A stretch of 64,000 nucleotides of DNA from Unio delphinus (Eukaryota > Mollusca > Bivalvia > Unionida > Unionidae): positions 1,311,501 through 1,375,500 of the forward strand of contig JAQISU010000098.1 in NCBI GenBank assembly GCA_029339505.1, written 5' to 3'. This document shows, one piece after another, positions 1 to 13,600 of the stretch. The notes beneath the pieces are model-generated. The model was not told where the DNA came from. It was given only the letters and a program-made list of their open reading frames with translations, and ran no database searches. Position numbers and translations under genes: made by a program. How positions within the stretch are numbered: position 1 is the first letter of the stretch; the number at the start of each line of letters is the position of its first letter.

Positions 1-1587
1 TTGGGTAGTAGTAGTGGGTTTTTTTTGTTTGCTGAAATAGCTACATTAAATGAAATAATGAAATTCATCACCCACACAGTTGTGCGTGCAAAGTGTGTAC
101 ACAGTCTTTCATATCTAGGCAAATTTTCCCATCTTCCCTTCTCTATCGATAAACAGTGATTACATGTTTGAAACTTTATTATATTTGCCTTGTATATTTT
201 TTTATGAGTCTTTTAACAATGAAGTTAAAACTGCTTGGACTCCCATGTAAGCAGAGATTTGATCCCAATGGGTTGTTAGAGTATGTAATTGGTATATCCA
301 AAATATTCTCTCTTTCCTTTAAAAAATACTACTAGAGAACTCTGGATCAAATTTAATAATTCTTATTAAAAGATTAAAATGCTTCGACACTGGATAATCT
401 TTCTGATGACAGATATTGCTCAAGTGTTTTTTATTCTCATTTGGATTTCCTTTTGAGCCTCAACTCGGTATTTGTTAGTTATATTTAATACAGTTGAGTA
501 AATAAATTACATTTTCATGGGGTACAATATCCTCTTAGTTTGATTATATTTGAGGCTTCTCAATGTGCTTCTCAAGATTTTAGATTTGTCCATTTTCCTG
601 CATAACTGCAATTAATGGTCTTGCAATCTAATACTTTTTTTGTAAATGTTTTACCCATCAGGCCTAGATGTTTGCCAGAAAACTTTGCTCATATTATTTG
701 GTTATTAAGTTTATTACCAATCCTCTGTGCAAATATCAGTTGATCTTGGAAAACTTCTGTAAGAATCGATTTGACAATTGGCCAGACAGCTTTACTTGCT
801 TGTGTGCTGTTTTTTTTAAACATTTTTATTTGGTTTCAGTAGTTCTCAACAATCCATCCAGCTTGGTTTATTAAAAGCTTCTGTTACAATTGTAGTTGGA
901 TAGCCTCTTCTTTCATAGAATTGAACAAAATTGGAAACATGTTTCTCACAGTTCAATTGTTTAGTACAGATTCATCAAATTCTGGATATTTTACAAAATC
1001 ATATTTTTTTTACATTGATATGATGGTAGAAATGATAATGTAGATAATGTTTATAGTATAAATCAGATGTTATTGTATTGTTTCCATGAATAACTGTTGA
1101 TCAGTTGAACAAATGAATCAACCAGAACAATTCCTTCTCATGAGTTACAGTAACAAAACCAATCAGGGACTGGGATTGACTAGACTACCCCAGAAGATTG
1201 GAGGGAATTCCTCCACATCCATTCAGTCATCAGCTTCCCTTTTAACAAATAATGTACTAATTTTCATTGTTTTAAAAATTCTAAATTCTATGTATCAGCA
1301 TTAGTTGAGTTAGTAATGGATGATTCCCATGCTTGTATGAACTTGTCATGAAGTCTTTCCGTAAATTTTGTTGGAATTGTTTTGATTAACCCAAGTAAAT
1401 TTAAACCTGGCTTCTGATAGTATGTTTTGAATGCTCTCAACCCATGTGCTTCTGGATAGACCATTATTACAGTCCTGCAATAGCTTTGAGATAATGAATT
1501 TATCAAAATGAGAATTGGCTAAGCACAAGTGTGGGTAAGACAGTGAACATGGTATATGAACTTGCTCTTTTCTTTTGATGATTTCAG
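1..1587. other. CLCN7 intron, mostly unrecognised sequence
   Basis: No CLCN7 exon is visible here. The only structure is a weak retroelement-like trace on the minus strand, listed separately. The rest is AT-rich with no tandem repeat or splice-bounded conserved frame. Confidence 0.6.
1290..1530 (-). pseudogene. possible LINE-type polyprotein C-terminal remnant
   Basis: Two overlapping minus-strand frames join, with a frameshift, into text such as SRSTWVESIQNILSEARF and FIQAWESSIT. This resembles the conserved region after the reverse transcriptase in many invertebrate LINE polyproteins (W-s-l, then F-Q-W-s-l-s). Degraded and short; the family cannot be named. Confidence 0.35.
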
Positions 1588-1726
1588 ATATGTATATCGT
1601 CCCTGGACCAAGGTTGTAGAGGCCATGATAGTTGCAGGTTTTACAGCTGTTGTGGGGTACATTATTATATACTTTTTCAATGATTGTGAACCTATGAGGG
1701 AAGAGCCAGAATCATTTCCTGTACAG
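1588..1726 (+). CDS. CLCN7: CLCN7 exon a ([10 protein letters not shown] to FPVQ)
   Basis: Begins after TTTCAG with the third base of a split codon and ends CAG|GTATTT in phase 0. Encodes a hydrophobic helix (VVGYIIIYF) followed by NDCEPM, matching the CLC-7 segment before the FFCSDG exon. The preceding exon, which should end just before YVYRP, is not found in bases 1-1587 and must lie upstream of the window. Confidence 0.93.
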
Positions 1727-4700
1727 GTATTTTTTCTGCATTAAATTTGCTGATGGGTATCATATTTATGTAGCAATAATCATATGAAATCTTAGTTGTC
1801 CTTCTGTCTGTCATAAAACCTTATGGATGCAAAATGTTTTGCATCTTTTGATAAATTTAATAAAATGTGTTGTACAATTCATGGGCCATGTACAAATTTT
1901 ACTTATTATCCTTATTTATTTATCTTTAACATTTTAATCTCTTTCCACTTTTATTCATATCCATGATATGATTTAGTATGTTATCTTTGCACATTCAGAG
2001 AGATTCGAAAGAGATTACCTTTTTCACTCTGTAATTTGTATGCGGTGCAATGTCTTAGAAGGATAACAATTTATTTTAAAAATCAAGTTGATATTGTAAA
2101 GCATGCTCTTCTTCCAATATGCTAGTTTGTTTGTTTCTTCAAGAAAAGATAGCTACAGTATAAGCTGTCGGCTAGTGAAAGCTGTCTTAAAGGCAAATTA
2201 CAATAGAGACAAATCCCAAAATTATTTGAGTTGCATCATGAATCACAATATGAATGACATCCAAATAATCACTTATTGAACTTACATTAAGCAGAGGTTT
2301 GTCCTTGTAAAAAATCAACTTTGTGCAGTTGGTAGTTGCTAGAAGAAAAATGAGGTATGAATGAATGGACTGGTCAACTCACAGATGCATGTGAGATTAA
2401 AAGGTAATCAATATAAATTTATACATATAGGTGAAGTTATTGGCTGTTTCTGTAAAACGCTCCTGGCATATTTAATGACTGGCATTCATCCATAGATTTT
2501 GTTTATAATTTTCTTACATTTTAATCTGAGAAATCAAAGTACCCTAGCAAGTTTTTAATATATAATTTAAAATAGAATGTAAAAGCAGACGGTTCATTTC
2601 ACTCGCCCACTGTGCAAGAATAAATGAGAAAATTAAGATGCTTTTTCTATTAATACAGAAAAATAAAATTATATTGCAATTTTCCTTTTTTTCTTACCCT
2701 AACCCTAACACTAAACAATTTAGCCCTTCAGGATCTTGTTACAAAACCATATACCCCTAGCATAAGGACTAAGATAAATTTAATAAATAAGAATCTGGAA
2801 ATTAAAATAAGAAGTAAAGATAGTCATTTGATCAAAATACCTCTGTCTGATCTAGTAGACTCTGGCACTAATGTACCCAGGTGCCTAATAATGTGATGAG
2901 ATTTGCCTAATAATGTGATGAGATTTGCCTAATAATGTGATGAGATTTGCCTAAAAATGTGATGAGATTTTGCCTAAAAATGTGAGATTTGCCTAATAAT
3001 GTGATGAGATTTGCCTAAAAATGTGATGAGATTTGCATGTGAGGTTGTTTGTTGATACTCTATTTATGCTATACATTAGACATGTATATATCAACAGTAT
3101 GCATGTATATGTACCACTCCATGGTTTTCTAAATGAAGTAAAATATAATATATGCCTTCTCTGTTTTCGTGTATTTCCATTTAATATGCATCAATTTAAG
3201 ATGGTAACGTTTCCAATGAAGCATGTATTTTGCCACTTGCATTTATTAATTACCTCTTCATTGCAAATATTTTGGGGTACATGCATCATTTTCTTCAGCT
3301 AACTGACCTGTTTGCTTATAACATGATTTTGATCTATCACATGTGTTACGTGTATTTGATTTGGGTCATTTACTTTTATTTTAATTGTTTGTTTGTCATA
3401 TCAAATTTGACATTTTAAGTTTAATATTCATTCATTGGGAGATGACCTGTACTTTACAAATAAACACCAGGTGTTGACCTCATTTCTGACCTGGCTTCAG
3501 AGTTGTAAACAAGCTTTTAAAATGATTGGTTGATTCCAAGGACATTATGGAGCTTTGTTATAAACATCTTTCTATATTTAAGTGGGTCATACATTGTGTA
3601 CAAGATTTTTGAACGTAAATTTGTTCTAAAAGATTCTAGAAGATCATGTGACCCCTTTCTTGTTTACATAAAAACAGGTATATAAATTATGTTTTGGAGC
3701 GAACCATTTAGTAGGAGTTGGGCTGTTAGAATACTAAGTTGTGTGTTGTTTTGAGTTTGATTTATTTTGTTATTTATCTGGAAAATAATTGTGCCCATTG
3801 AATTTCATTACCAAGAACTGACTCCATCACGTGACATCGTCTTCTAGCTTGGATGCTTCACTAAGATTCGAATTTGGAATTATTTGGACATTTTATTACC
3901 AGGACTTTTGCAATTTCTCTAGTGGATTATATTTTGAATTATTTTTTGATTAATTTTGGAATTGATTCTTAAAACCGTAAGTTTATTTTTCTTTTCTGGA
4001 AAATATTTGTGCTCAATAAATTGTTTATTAAGTTTTTACAAGCTTGTTATTTTCACTCTTTCTATGTTACTGTTTATTCGAGCCTAAGCACATAACACAT
4101 GCTCGGGTTATATGGCCCCCAAATACTGTGTTATAGCAGGGTCACACTGTAGTCAATAAAGTAATAGTTCAAGAAAATGAAACTTGGCAGAGCAGTGGAA
4201 AATTGTACATAACAATCATACAGAACAATTTTGCAAATTGTTTCAAGCTCTCTAAACTAAATTACGTATATGGCCCATCAGACAGCTGGAATGGGTGGGG
4301 AGGTTTCAGCACAGAATAATGTTCATACTTAGGTAAAGAACAGATTAACTGAGTGACAAGCAGCAGATGAATGCAGCTAGAGACAACATATTTTAAAGAT
4401 TGTGATTTTAATAGGGCTCTAACAGAGTGAAGTAGGAAGAAAGACGGATGGATATTGAAGTGTTAGGATTATATTGAACTATGGCCATTTCCCGCTCCTC
4501 CTTATATGTTCTGCTTGCCCCCTATTTTTGTGACAGGGGAGAGCTCCCATCTTATGTGAAATCCAGGCAACATCTTGGACTCTTTTCTTAGTTTAAACAT
4601 TTCTGCATCACAGCATAAAGCAGTATTAAAAGTATGTCTGTTAAGGGAGACAACTCAGCAACTCGCCAGTGATCATCAGTTACCAATTTAGACTGAACTA

Positions 4701-7700
4701 TCTCAGGAAAACTGGAGAATTTTTTCCAAATTATTTTAATCGACTGGTTATTATCTCTATACTGAGATTTCTCCAACATTTATTTGTATAGTTTGTGATA
4801 GTTATTTTTAATATCTCTTAAAGGAAGATAATTATAATGTATTTTTGTATTTTCATGGAATATAACTGACTCAATTGTAAATTAAACAAAACAGGTACAT
4901 TCACTTTATCTAGTATGAAACCAAACTTTTTACAAAAGCACAGATATTCACTTGGGATTTTGTTTCATTTATCTATTATGTTATTAGATTGTCCCCAATT
5001 AATTATATATTGTTTTACAGTTTTTTGCAGCGACTTGCTTGCAATGTGAAAGCAAAGTTTCAGAACAGCTTTGATTGTGGATCTGAATAATATGATTTCT
5101 CCTTTAGAACACCATATGTAAATGTATGCAGGATATTGAATCAAGAAAGTGAATTTGAAGAAATATTGATTGAAAATTAAATGTAATTGAGAGTAGTTTG
5201 AGCTACATTGTAATACCTTCTTTGTTTTTCAGTTTTTCTGCAGCGATGGCCAGTTCAGTTCTACAGTCTCAATCTTTTTTCAAACTCCTGAGGAAGGAGT
5301 CAAGCATCTTTTCCATGATGTTGTGGGTTAGTATTGTGGCCACACCTATCAACCATTTGTTTAGCTATTTCCTTGTGGCTAAACGTCATTCTTTCTGCTG
5401 CAGTGCCCTTTTTACTTATTTCTATTCAGCTTTTTTGAAAATAATGGAGATTTTTAATGTGCCTTTTGTATTTTGCCATCTTTGTATCCATCTGTGTTTG
5501 CTTCCAAACATCAATTGTTTCATTTTGCTAACATCAATTTTCATATAATAACTTTATTTTGGCTTGACAATAACCCAGTATCATGAGGATGTTTAAACTG
5601 ACAAGATCTTAGAAGTTCAAGTGTCTGCATTCTAAATTTATCATTTGATTAGATTATTATCTATTCAACATCCACCCACCCCATAGTTTCCATGTGATAA
5701 TTCCTCCTGTTATAGCTCTGCTTGTAGTCAGAAGAGCTTATGGGAGAGTGATTAGAGTATCCTCCTTGGATGTGGGAGGTTGTGGGTTCAATCCTCGGGT
5801 TAATCATACCAAAGACTTACAAAAATGGTACTAACAGCTGCCTTTCTTGGTGTTCAGCATTAAGAGATTAAAAGTGACTGGTTGGCCTGGTGTCCAGATA
5901 AAGTGACATGGTGGGATTTCATGCTACATATCTGCGGCATGATGCCTCAGTACTAGACATCACAAGAAACTGCCACACTGCAGACATCATAGCAATATGA
6001 CTGAAAATGTTGTTAATGCTGCTGCACCTGATTGGATAGTCATATCAACAGTTTTGATTCAAGGCTTCTTTTTATATCTAACTATGCTGAATAAAATGGT
6101 TTTGATCTGACAACCAGTATGACTGCCACTGGAGCTATCTTGAAAATCTTATCACTACTTGTCCGTGATGGATGGTCATATCGACAAGGGAATTTCACCA
6201 AATGATTCTTAAGATGTTTAATTCTGACATCCAGTATGACCACCACAATGGGTGTCTTGAATCTTTTGTATCACTACTCCTAATTGGACTGTCATATTGA
6301 ACTGTGGTTTTCACCAGATGACTTTTTATGATGTCTAGTTGGACCTTTAAAAAAGAAAGGATGTCGATACTGTGACCATCTTGAAAATCTTTTTGTCACT
6401 AAAGAACATCAGAGATGGTTTAACATTTAGCAGTTATAAAGAAGAAACCATCTTATCTTGGATTCTGGGAAGTTCTTTTCAGCCAGTAGGATTTTTATAT
6501 ATGTGTAAACTATGCTTAGTATGCATTTTGTATATAAAAAGCACTCAAATGACTTTGATCATTTGCTTTTTACATGGTCATCTGGAAGAGTTAAACCCCC
6601 TTTTTTTAACCTTTATTTAGCAGATGGAAAGATATCATTTTTTATGGTGCCGCCACCACCACCACCAGCCTTGGCATCAGTAGTCAGATTCAGTAGTTTT
6701 GTTTTATAGTTGCTGAAAGTCATATTCAGTTGTTTTACATCAATGCATTGGTTCAAAGATATGACACAACATTCCAAAGAATCATAGTTTATGGTTTTTT
6801 TTATCCTCTCAACCAAAGGTGCAGGAGAGATATAGTGATAGTGATGTTTGTCTGTTTGCAGTGGTCATTTTTCTCAACCCTTTTATGTGGCTTAGACACG
6901 TAATTTATGTGGTTTATTTTCTAAACCCTTATATGTGGATAAACCATATAGTCAAAGGCCTATCAGTTTTGGTGCTCTAAGGACCCAGACTGAGGTCACT
7001 GGAACTGAAAATGTGATTTTTCTTTTCTACATAATAATTCCAGTTTCCTAATTATCCTCAAAATTCATAGGTAAACTACTCTTGAACAGTTCTCAGTTGA
7101 TTATTACACCAAGAGGTGAAGGTTACTGGCACCAAAAATATTAATTTTTTTAAATTTCTGCTTGATATGTCATGACCTCAGGATTCAATTATCTTTAGAC
7201 TTATTATGCAGTCTACACTTTGACAGAAATAACTTCCAACTGATTGTCAAGCCCAGAGGTCAATTGTAATGATAACAGGAGATAAAATTATTATTTTGGG
7301 TTCCACTTGATTAGTATAATTTCCTAAAGTTATGCACACTCCACTGTTTATTAACTTCATCATTGCTTTCAGTTTGAATAAAGGCAGATCCCTATTGACT
7401 TACTGTGTGATAAGAGGTTAAGGTCACCAGACATGAAATCATTTTAATAGCTGCAGTTGATTGGTTGGCTCAGCCATGATTCTAATGTGCTTTTTTTTTC
7501 TTTTCACAAAGGTTTTTAATTGTATTGCTTATCACAGTATGCTTTATTGGCAAAGCACCTTTCAATGTCCATTCTTCTCTTTTGTCAAGTTCTGCATTTA
7601 TGTCATTTTTCAGGCAATGTGTTGGATCATTTGTGTTTCTTAAACATATTTAAGTTTTTTAAATTAAATTTCAGCTATGTTTGATAGGTCAATCAACCAT

Positions 7701-10617
7701 ACTTTTAGATAACTTTAATTGTCAGCATTTATTACTGTTTGAAGTAATTGAAGCAATACACTTTGAGATCTCAGTTCAAATTATTATATCTTATGATTTT
7801 ATTTGAGCTAAATTTCATATGCAGCTTTTTATCTACAAGCTCTCAGACGTTATTTCACACAAATTTTAGAGAGTAAATATCATTTTTGCTTAACTCTGAA
7901 TTTTTTGTGTGCTATAGTATCCATGCTTGTACATTTCATTTACTATGTTGCTATAGGTTGAAATACTAATGTTTTGTTTACATGTAGCAAGACATATTTT
8001 TATATGTATGTATGTCAGCAAGAAAAAGAGATATGTTGGGTATATTTAGCTGTTATGGTCAAAGATCAGAAGAGCTAATCAATGACCTATTGTCCAGCAT
8101 CTATATATATCTGTTAATATAAGTTTGTTATTGATACTTCTAAACTATTTTGAACATTATGTAACATGGCAAACAGTTTCATTCAGCAATCTTGTTAGCC
8201 TATACAGTAGTCCCCTTCTTGAACGCCCCCCCTGACCAGCTGCCACCCACTTCTTACATCCAGAATCCCTTGGCACCAACGGGTTTGTATTCAAAAGTAC
8301 CCCTCAAGAGCAACCACCCCTCTAATGCAACCAGCGGCCAGCATTTTAGTACAAAAAATGAAAAATGTCCCCCTTGAATGGCCACTTTCGTTTCTTTAAA
8401 TGTATCCAATACCAATAATTAATTTAAATCTTGACATAAGGTAAGCAATTTTGATTATCTCTATCGTAAATACACATTTCCGAGTGTCAAGTCGCCGTTA
8501 AAAGTGTCGACTAAAGATTTATAGTATATCATTATCTATGAAAGTCGATGTTTACAGGAAATGGGCTCAGTAATGTTATGATAGAGTTTGGGGTTTAACA
8601 CCTATGTCGAGTTCTTCTCTTTGATGATTATAACCAGACGTAATTGTTAAAATCATAACAAGGTCAGCATAGGCTAAAAATAGATTTTGTACATTGGCAC
8701 ACACAGACAACCTTAAAAAAAAACAACAGGGTACCAGACAAAGACTGGAAAAATCACGTGACCACACATTATGGCTTCCTTTACGAAGGCTGTATTTCGT
8801 ACACTTGACACAAGTTTTGTCTGCATAATTAAATCACATACAGTCAGCAATAACCAAATAAATCATTACCAAACATTAAAATGTCATCACGTTAACAGAT
8901 ACATTATTTTCGAAGAAAGTCAGTTATTCTACTCGACATCGGGGAGGGGGGGATGCCGAAAAATTTTATGTAGAAAAGACTCGTATAAACAAGTTTATGT
9001 TGAAATAATTTGAATAAACAAAGTAATAACTGATAAGAAGGTTATTCAGCAACAATGGGGAAAATGGAGCAAATGGAAAGATAATTATGTATGTACCAAG
9101 ATGTAAATGACGTTTTTGAATCCATTTCCAATGTGCATGACAACAATACCCGCTTGCATATCACACTTATGCCAAGAAAGCAAAAATAGTAACGTAATTC
9201 AGTTGAAATAAATTTGTTATTATAACAAAAAACTTTTATTGATTAATGTTTCATTTAGACGAAGATATTTAATGTTTTGAAGTATGTAGCTTTCTTACTA
9301 CGTACATTACATATACGTGTACTTCTCATAATAAATTTAGCCCCCCTCTGGAACAGCCACCCTCCTTATAAGGCCACTTTCCCGGTGCAGCAGGGGTGGT
9401 CGTATAAGATGGGGACTACTGTACTTCTAAACTAGTTTGAAAGTTGTGTAACATAGCAAACAGTTTCATTCAGCAGTCTAGTTAGCCTATGTTCATATTA
9501 AGATGAAGTTTATGATCCTAAATGAAATAGGTTCTTATTGGACCTCCATTAGCCACTGTGGCCATCTTGACCATATCAATACTTCTCTAGAATAGATGTT
9601 GATAACAATATGGTATATTCATTAGGTGATTTATTCTACATGGTTGGTTCTGAACTAAAATGTTGCCAGTCAAGCATCCAAAATAGCCAGCATGGTGCCA
9701 TTTTGAAATTTTTGTTTATTGCTACTACTCCTGAACAGTTGCTTATATCAACATGAGATTTTAACAAAAAGAATTCTTATGTCTGTTAGCCATGGTGGAA
9801 ATCTTAACAAAATTGTTATTGCTACGGCAATGGTTGTATAGACATATGGTTTGTACTAAAACACTCTCACTATGTGTAGTTGGTCTAGAATGAAAATTAC
9901 AACCTCCCAAACTGAATGAAAATTAGAACCTCCCAAACTGAATGAAAATTACAACCTCCCAAACTGGCCAATACAGCAAACATTGTGAAAAATCTTGTTA
10001 CAACAACAACTCCTGATAAATGGTCATTTGGCCATGTTTTTGCTCTGAACTTTTTTCTTTCTTGCAATGTGTGGTTTTTCCAATATTTAAAACTGCTAAT
10101 ATAATTTTATCTTACAACTCTTGATCTTAATATATATAAAATCAGCAGAGATCATGAGAAAGGTTTTTCGTTGTCCTGGAATTTGAGTATGTTAATACAA
10201 ACAAGTATGAATGGAGTTTTATTAAAACTAGCATTTGAGTTTGTGAATATATCGCAAAAATACTTTGAATTATGTTTTTTCACTCACTTGGGTTCCCTCC
10301 CCCACAATGTATTAATTATAGATTAGATGAATTTGGAGGTCAAAGGCCATGACAAAGAGTTTTGTGTTGAATTTACCTCAGAAATATAATACACTATTTT
10401 TGACTTTGAAGCCAATTTGTTATGTATCAAGAATATATGTTTCAGTCTGAAATAAAATGACAAAAGACTTATTGTACATTCCAAGAAATTCTTTTGGTTT
10501 AGTAGAGTGTGTCGCTTTGAGCAATTTTTTTTAATGTTTTAGTTTGCTGAGGGCCAAATGGAATTAGTAGTGTACTAGTGTTTACTGAGTTACCCATTTG
10601 CTGATTATTATGATTCA

Positions 10618-10663
<46 letters not shown>

Positions 10664-13600
10664 TACTATTATTATTATTAAAAATAAGAGGAGGGTTGTT
10701 GTTTCCATTCATTACTGGGCCTAATTCTTATCTGTATTTTACTTAAATCCACATTTTGCAAAATTCATTCTTAATTTCAGGGACATATAAGCCCGTCACC
10801 CTTGCCCTGTACTGTGTAGCATATTTCATCATGGCATGTTGGACATATGGCCTTTGCATTCCAAGTGGTCTATTCATTCCTGGATTACTACTCGGGGCAG
10901 CATGGGGAAGACTGTTTGGGATTGGACTTGGAGCTGTGTTCCCTAATAAGGTAAAAATAGAAGAATAGATTTTCTTTTCTCTTACCTAGGCTCAGATGTA
11001 TAGGGAGTATGCTGAAATCTATGATTCCCTTTCTATTAATCCTGACAAATCAAATCTGTCCATCCTTTAAGCTACAGTGGAACTTGCTATAATGTGATAT
11101 TAAAAAAATTGGATCGTGTTAATAGTGGGGTCTCATTGAGGCAGACTTTTACTTTATTTTACTTTTTTCAGAGAACAATGCATTGGCACATATACGTGTA
11201 TTCATGTCTAATGTATATAATAGATAGGGTATCAACACTGTTTACTATCATGCTGTTGTGGCATGCAGTTCATAATGCATGTATTTCCATTGAAAAATTG
11301 CACAGACTAAAATTGTTCAATAATTTTGTCACAGATCATTGTATCTGAATTAAATGTCTAATATATATATCATGAACAGAATATTAACGCTGTTTATAAC
11401 TTGCATTTAATCCATAATACATGTAATTCCATTGCAAATTTACGTATTTAAACTATTCAATAATTTTGTCACAGATCATTATGTATATAAATTCAATGGG
11501 TAAAAACAACAGCAAAATTAGATTATGAAAAACGAGAGACGTGTACAATTCATTACATTCCAGGCTATATGAACAGTACACAGATTTCATACTGCTAAAT
11601 TTCCTCATATGCATTTCAATGTAGTTTTTTAAAAGCTGAATGCATGTTCAATTTCATACCCTTTCAGTTTCAAATTAATAAAGCAGACATTATTTTCTGG
11701 TCCATGATAGTGTCTAATAACACTGCCAAGCCCAGCATAAATGTTCACAGCTTTCGTTTTTTGATTTGTTTTAAATTGTAAAATTTTTATCAACCACTGC
11801 ATTGTCTGCTGCTAGGTTGTGTATAGGATCCACTGTATTTTAAATGTTGACAGTTGATGACTATGTTGTTTTGGCATCAGATGCTATGATGTATTGTTTC
11901 AGTTAAATTATGAAAGTTATTAGTATCAAAGCATGCAATGAAATCACAGAAAATTACAGCTGCCAAGATCTCTTCAGGATTACTAACAAGCTAATGTCAA
12001 GGAACAAATGTACAATACTTCCAACTACCTTCTCTCCAGTCAATCTTCCAAGATCTGTTTGCAAAATTTTTCCGTGACAAAGTACAAACCATTAGAGATA
12101 AGCTTGACAACACAATTTCAATTGACTCATCGTCACCATACATTTGTGATACAAAATTTCATTGGCAACCGTTAGTAGCATTTAAACCTGTCTCTATGGA
12201 TTTAGTACATACAATTGTGATCAAGAGAGCACCAACGTCAGGTGCACTTGATCCAATTCCAACATCACTGCTGCTTGAGTGCTTAAATCAAGTATTGCCT
12301 TCACTAACTGGTGTTATTAACACCTCTCTCACCTGGGGAATTCCCATCTTTTTTCAAAACTGCCATTGTAAAGCCTCTGCTGAAGAAACCAACACTCGAT
12401 CATAAGGAGCTCCTCTTCTGACAATTGTACACTCATTATTCCCACAATGAAAACGAAGTCATATGGACAACATTCTTTTGCATACCAGGACCCAGCAATG
12501 TGGAACAAATTGCCCACTGAACTTGGACACAAAGACACAGGGATCCCATTCAAGGGTGCTTTTAAAACTCTTTCCAACTGGAAGAACAAACTTAAAGACC
12601 TATAATGTTTTCTACCTTAAATACTTTTAGCATTTTTAATTTTTTCTAATTTCATTGTGTTATTTTTGTAGTCATATCATTGTATGTTTTTTATGTTATA
12701 GGTGTTTTCTAATATTGTAAAGTGCTTTAATAGAGCTTCTAGAGATTAGGTGCATTAAAAATTCTTTTTCTATTTTGATTCAGTGAGAATTATAAATTAT
12801 GAATAAATGTATATGTTTAACGCCCTCTTTGACTTTTGTTCTTTTATATTTCAGACTTGGGTTGATGTCGGAAAATACTCATTGATAGGAGCGGCAGCTC
12901 AGCTTGGTGAGAATGAACAAAATTTATGCATTGAAACCTATCTAATAAGGGGCCATAACATCTATTTATGGACATGTGTCCTTATATAAAGGTTAATTAT
13001 GTCAAGGAAATGACAGGGGGTTCTTAAATGTTGTCCTGTATAAGCTAGTGCCCTCTATATTCAGGTGTCTGCTATATCAAGAAATTACATTCTCTTTAAT
13101 GTTTTCCTATATGAAAAGTTGTGTTGTGCATTGAAGTGTCCACTGTGTCATGGAATGGACAGGGGGCTTACATGTCCATCATCTAAATGCAGGTGTCAAC
13201 TGCATCAAGAAAATGATGGGTCTTGAATGTTGTTCAGGATGACCAGGTGTCCTTTAGATTGAGGTATCATCTTTATTAAGGAAAATGACAACGGATTTGT
13301 AAATGTCCTTTATATGAGGTGTCAGCTATGTCAAGGAATGACCACTGGGATGTATATGTTATCATATAAATGTCCTTCATATTAAGAATATATACTATGT
13401 TAAGGAAATGACAGTGGTCTTTGTTGTCTTATGTGAGCAAGTGTCGCTTATATTGCGTTGTTTACTTAGGTTTTACTGATTCTTTGCTTCGCTTATATAA
13501 TTATATTATATAAATGGATACAAATTAAAAGGGATGTCTTTAAAATTCTGTTACTATGTAACATTTACATTTTAAAATATTTTTTGATGAAACTTCTTAT

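Noticed and set aside
2690..2715. Telomeric repeat
   Set aside because: Fewer than three units inside an intron; no support for a chromosome end.
6613..6816. Small frame with a glycine run
   Set aside because: Caused by a short CCA/GGT repeat near 6650; no other support.
10499..10708. Poly-asparagine protein on the minus strand
   Set aside because: An ATT microsatellite read as Asn codons.
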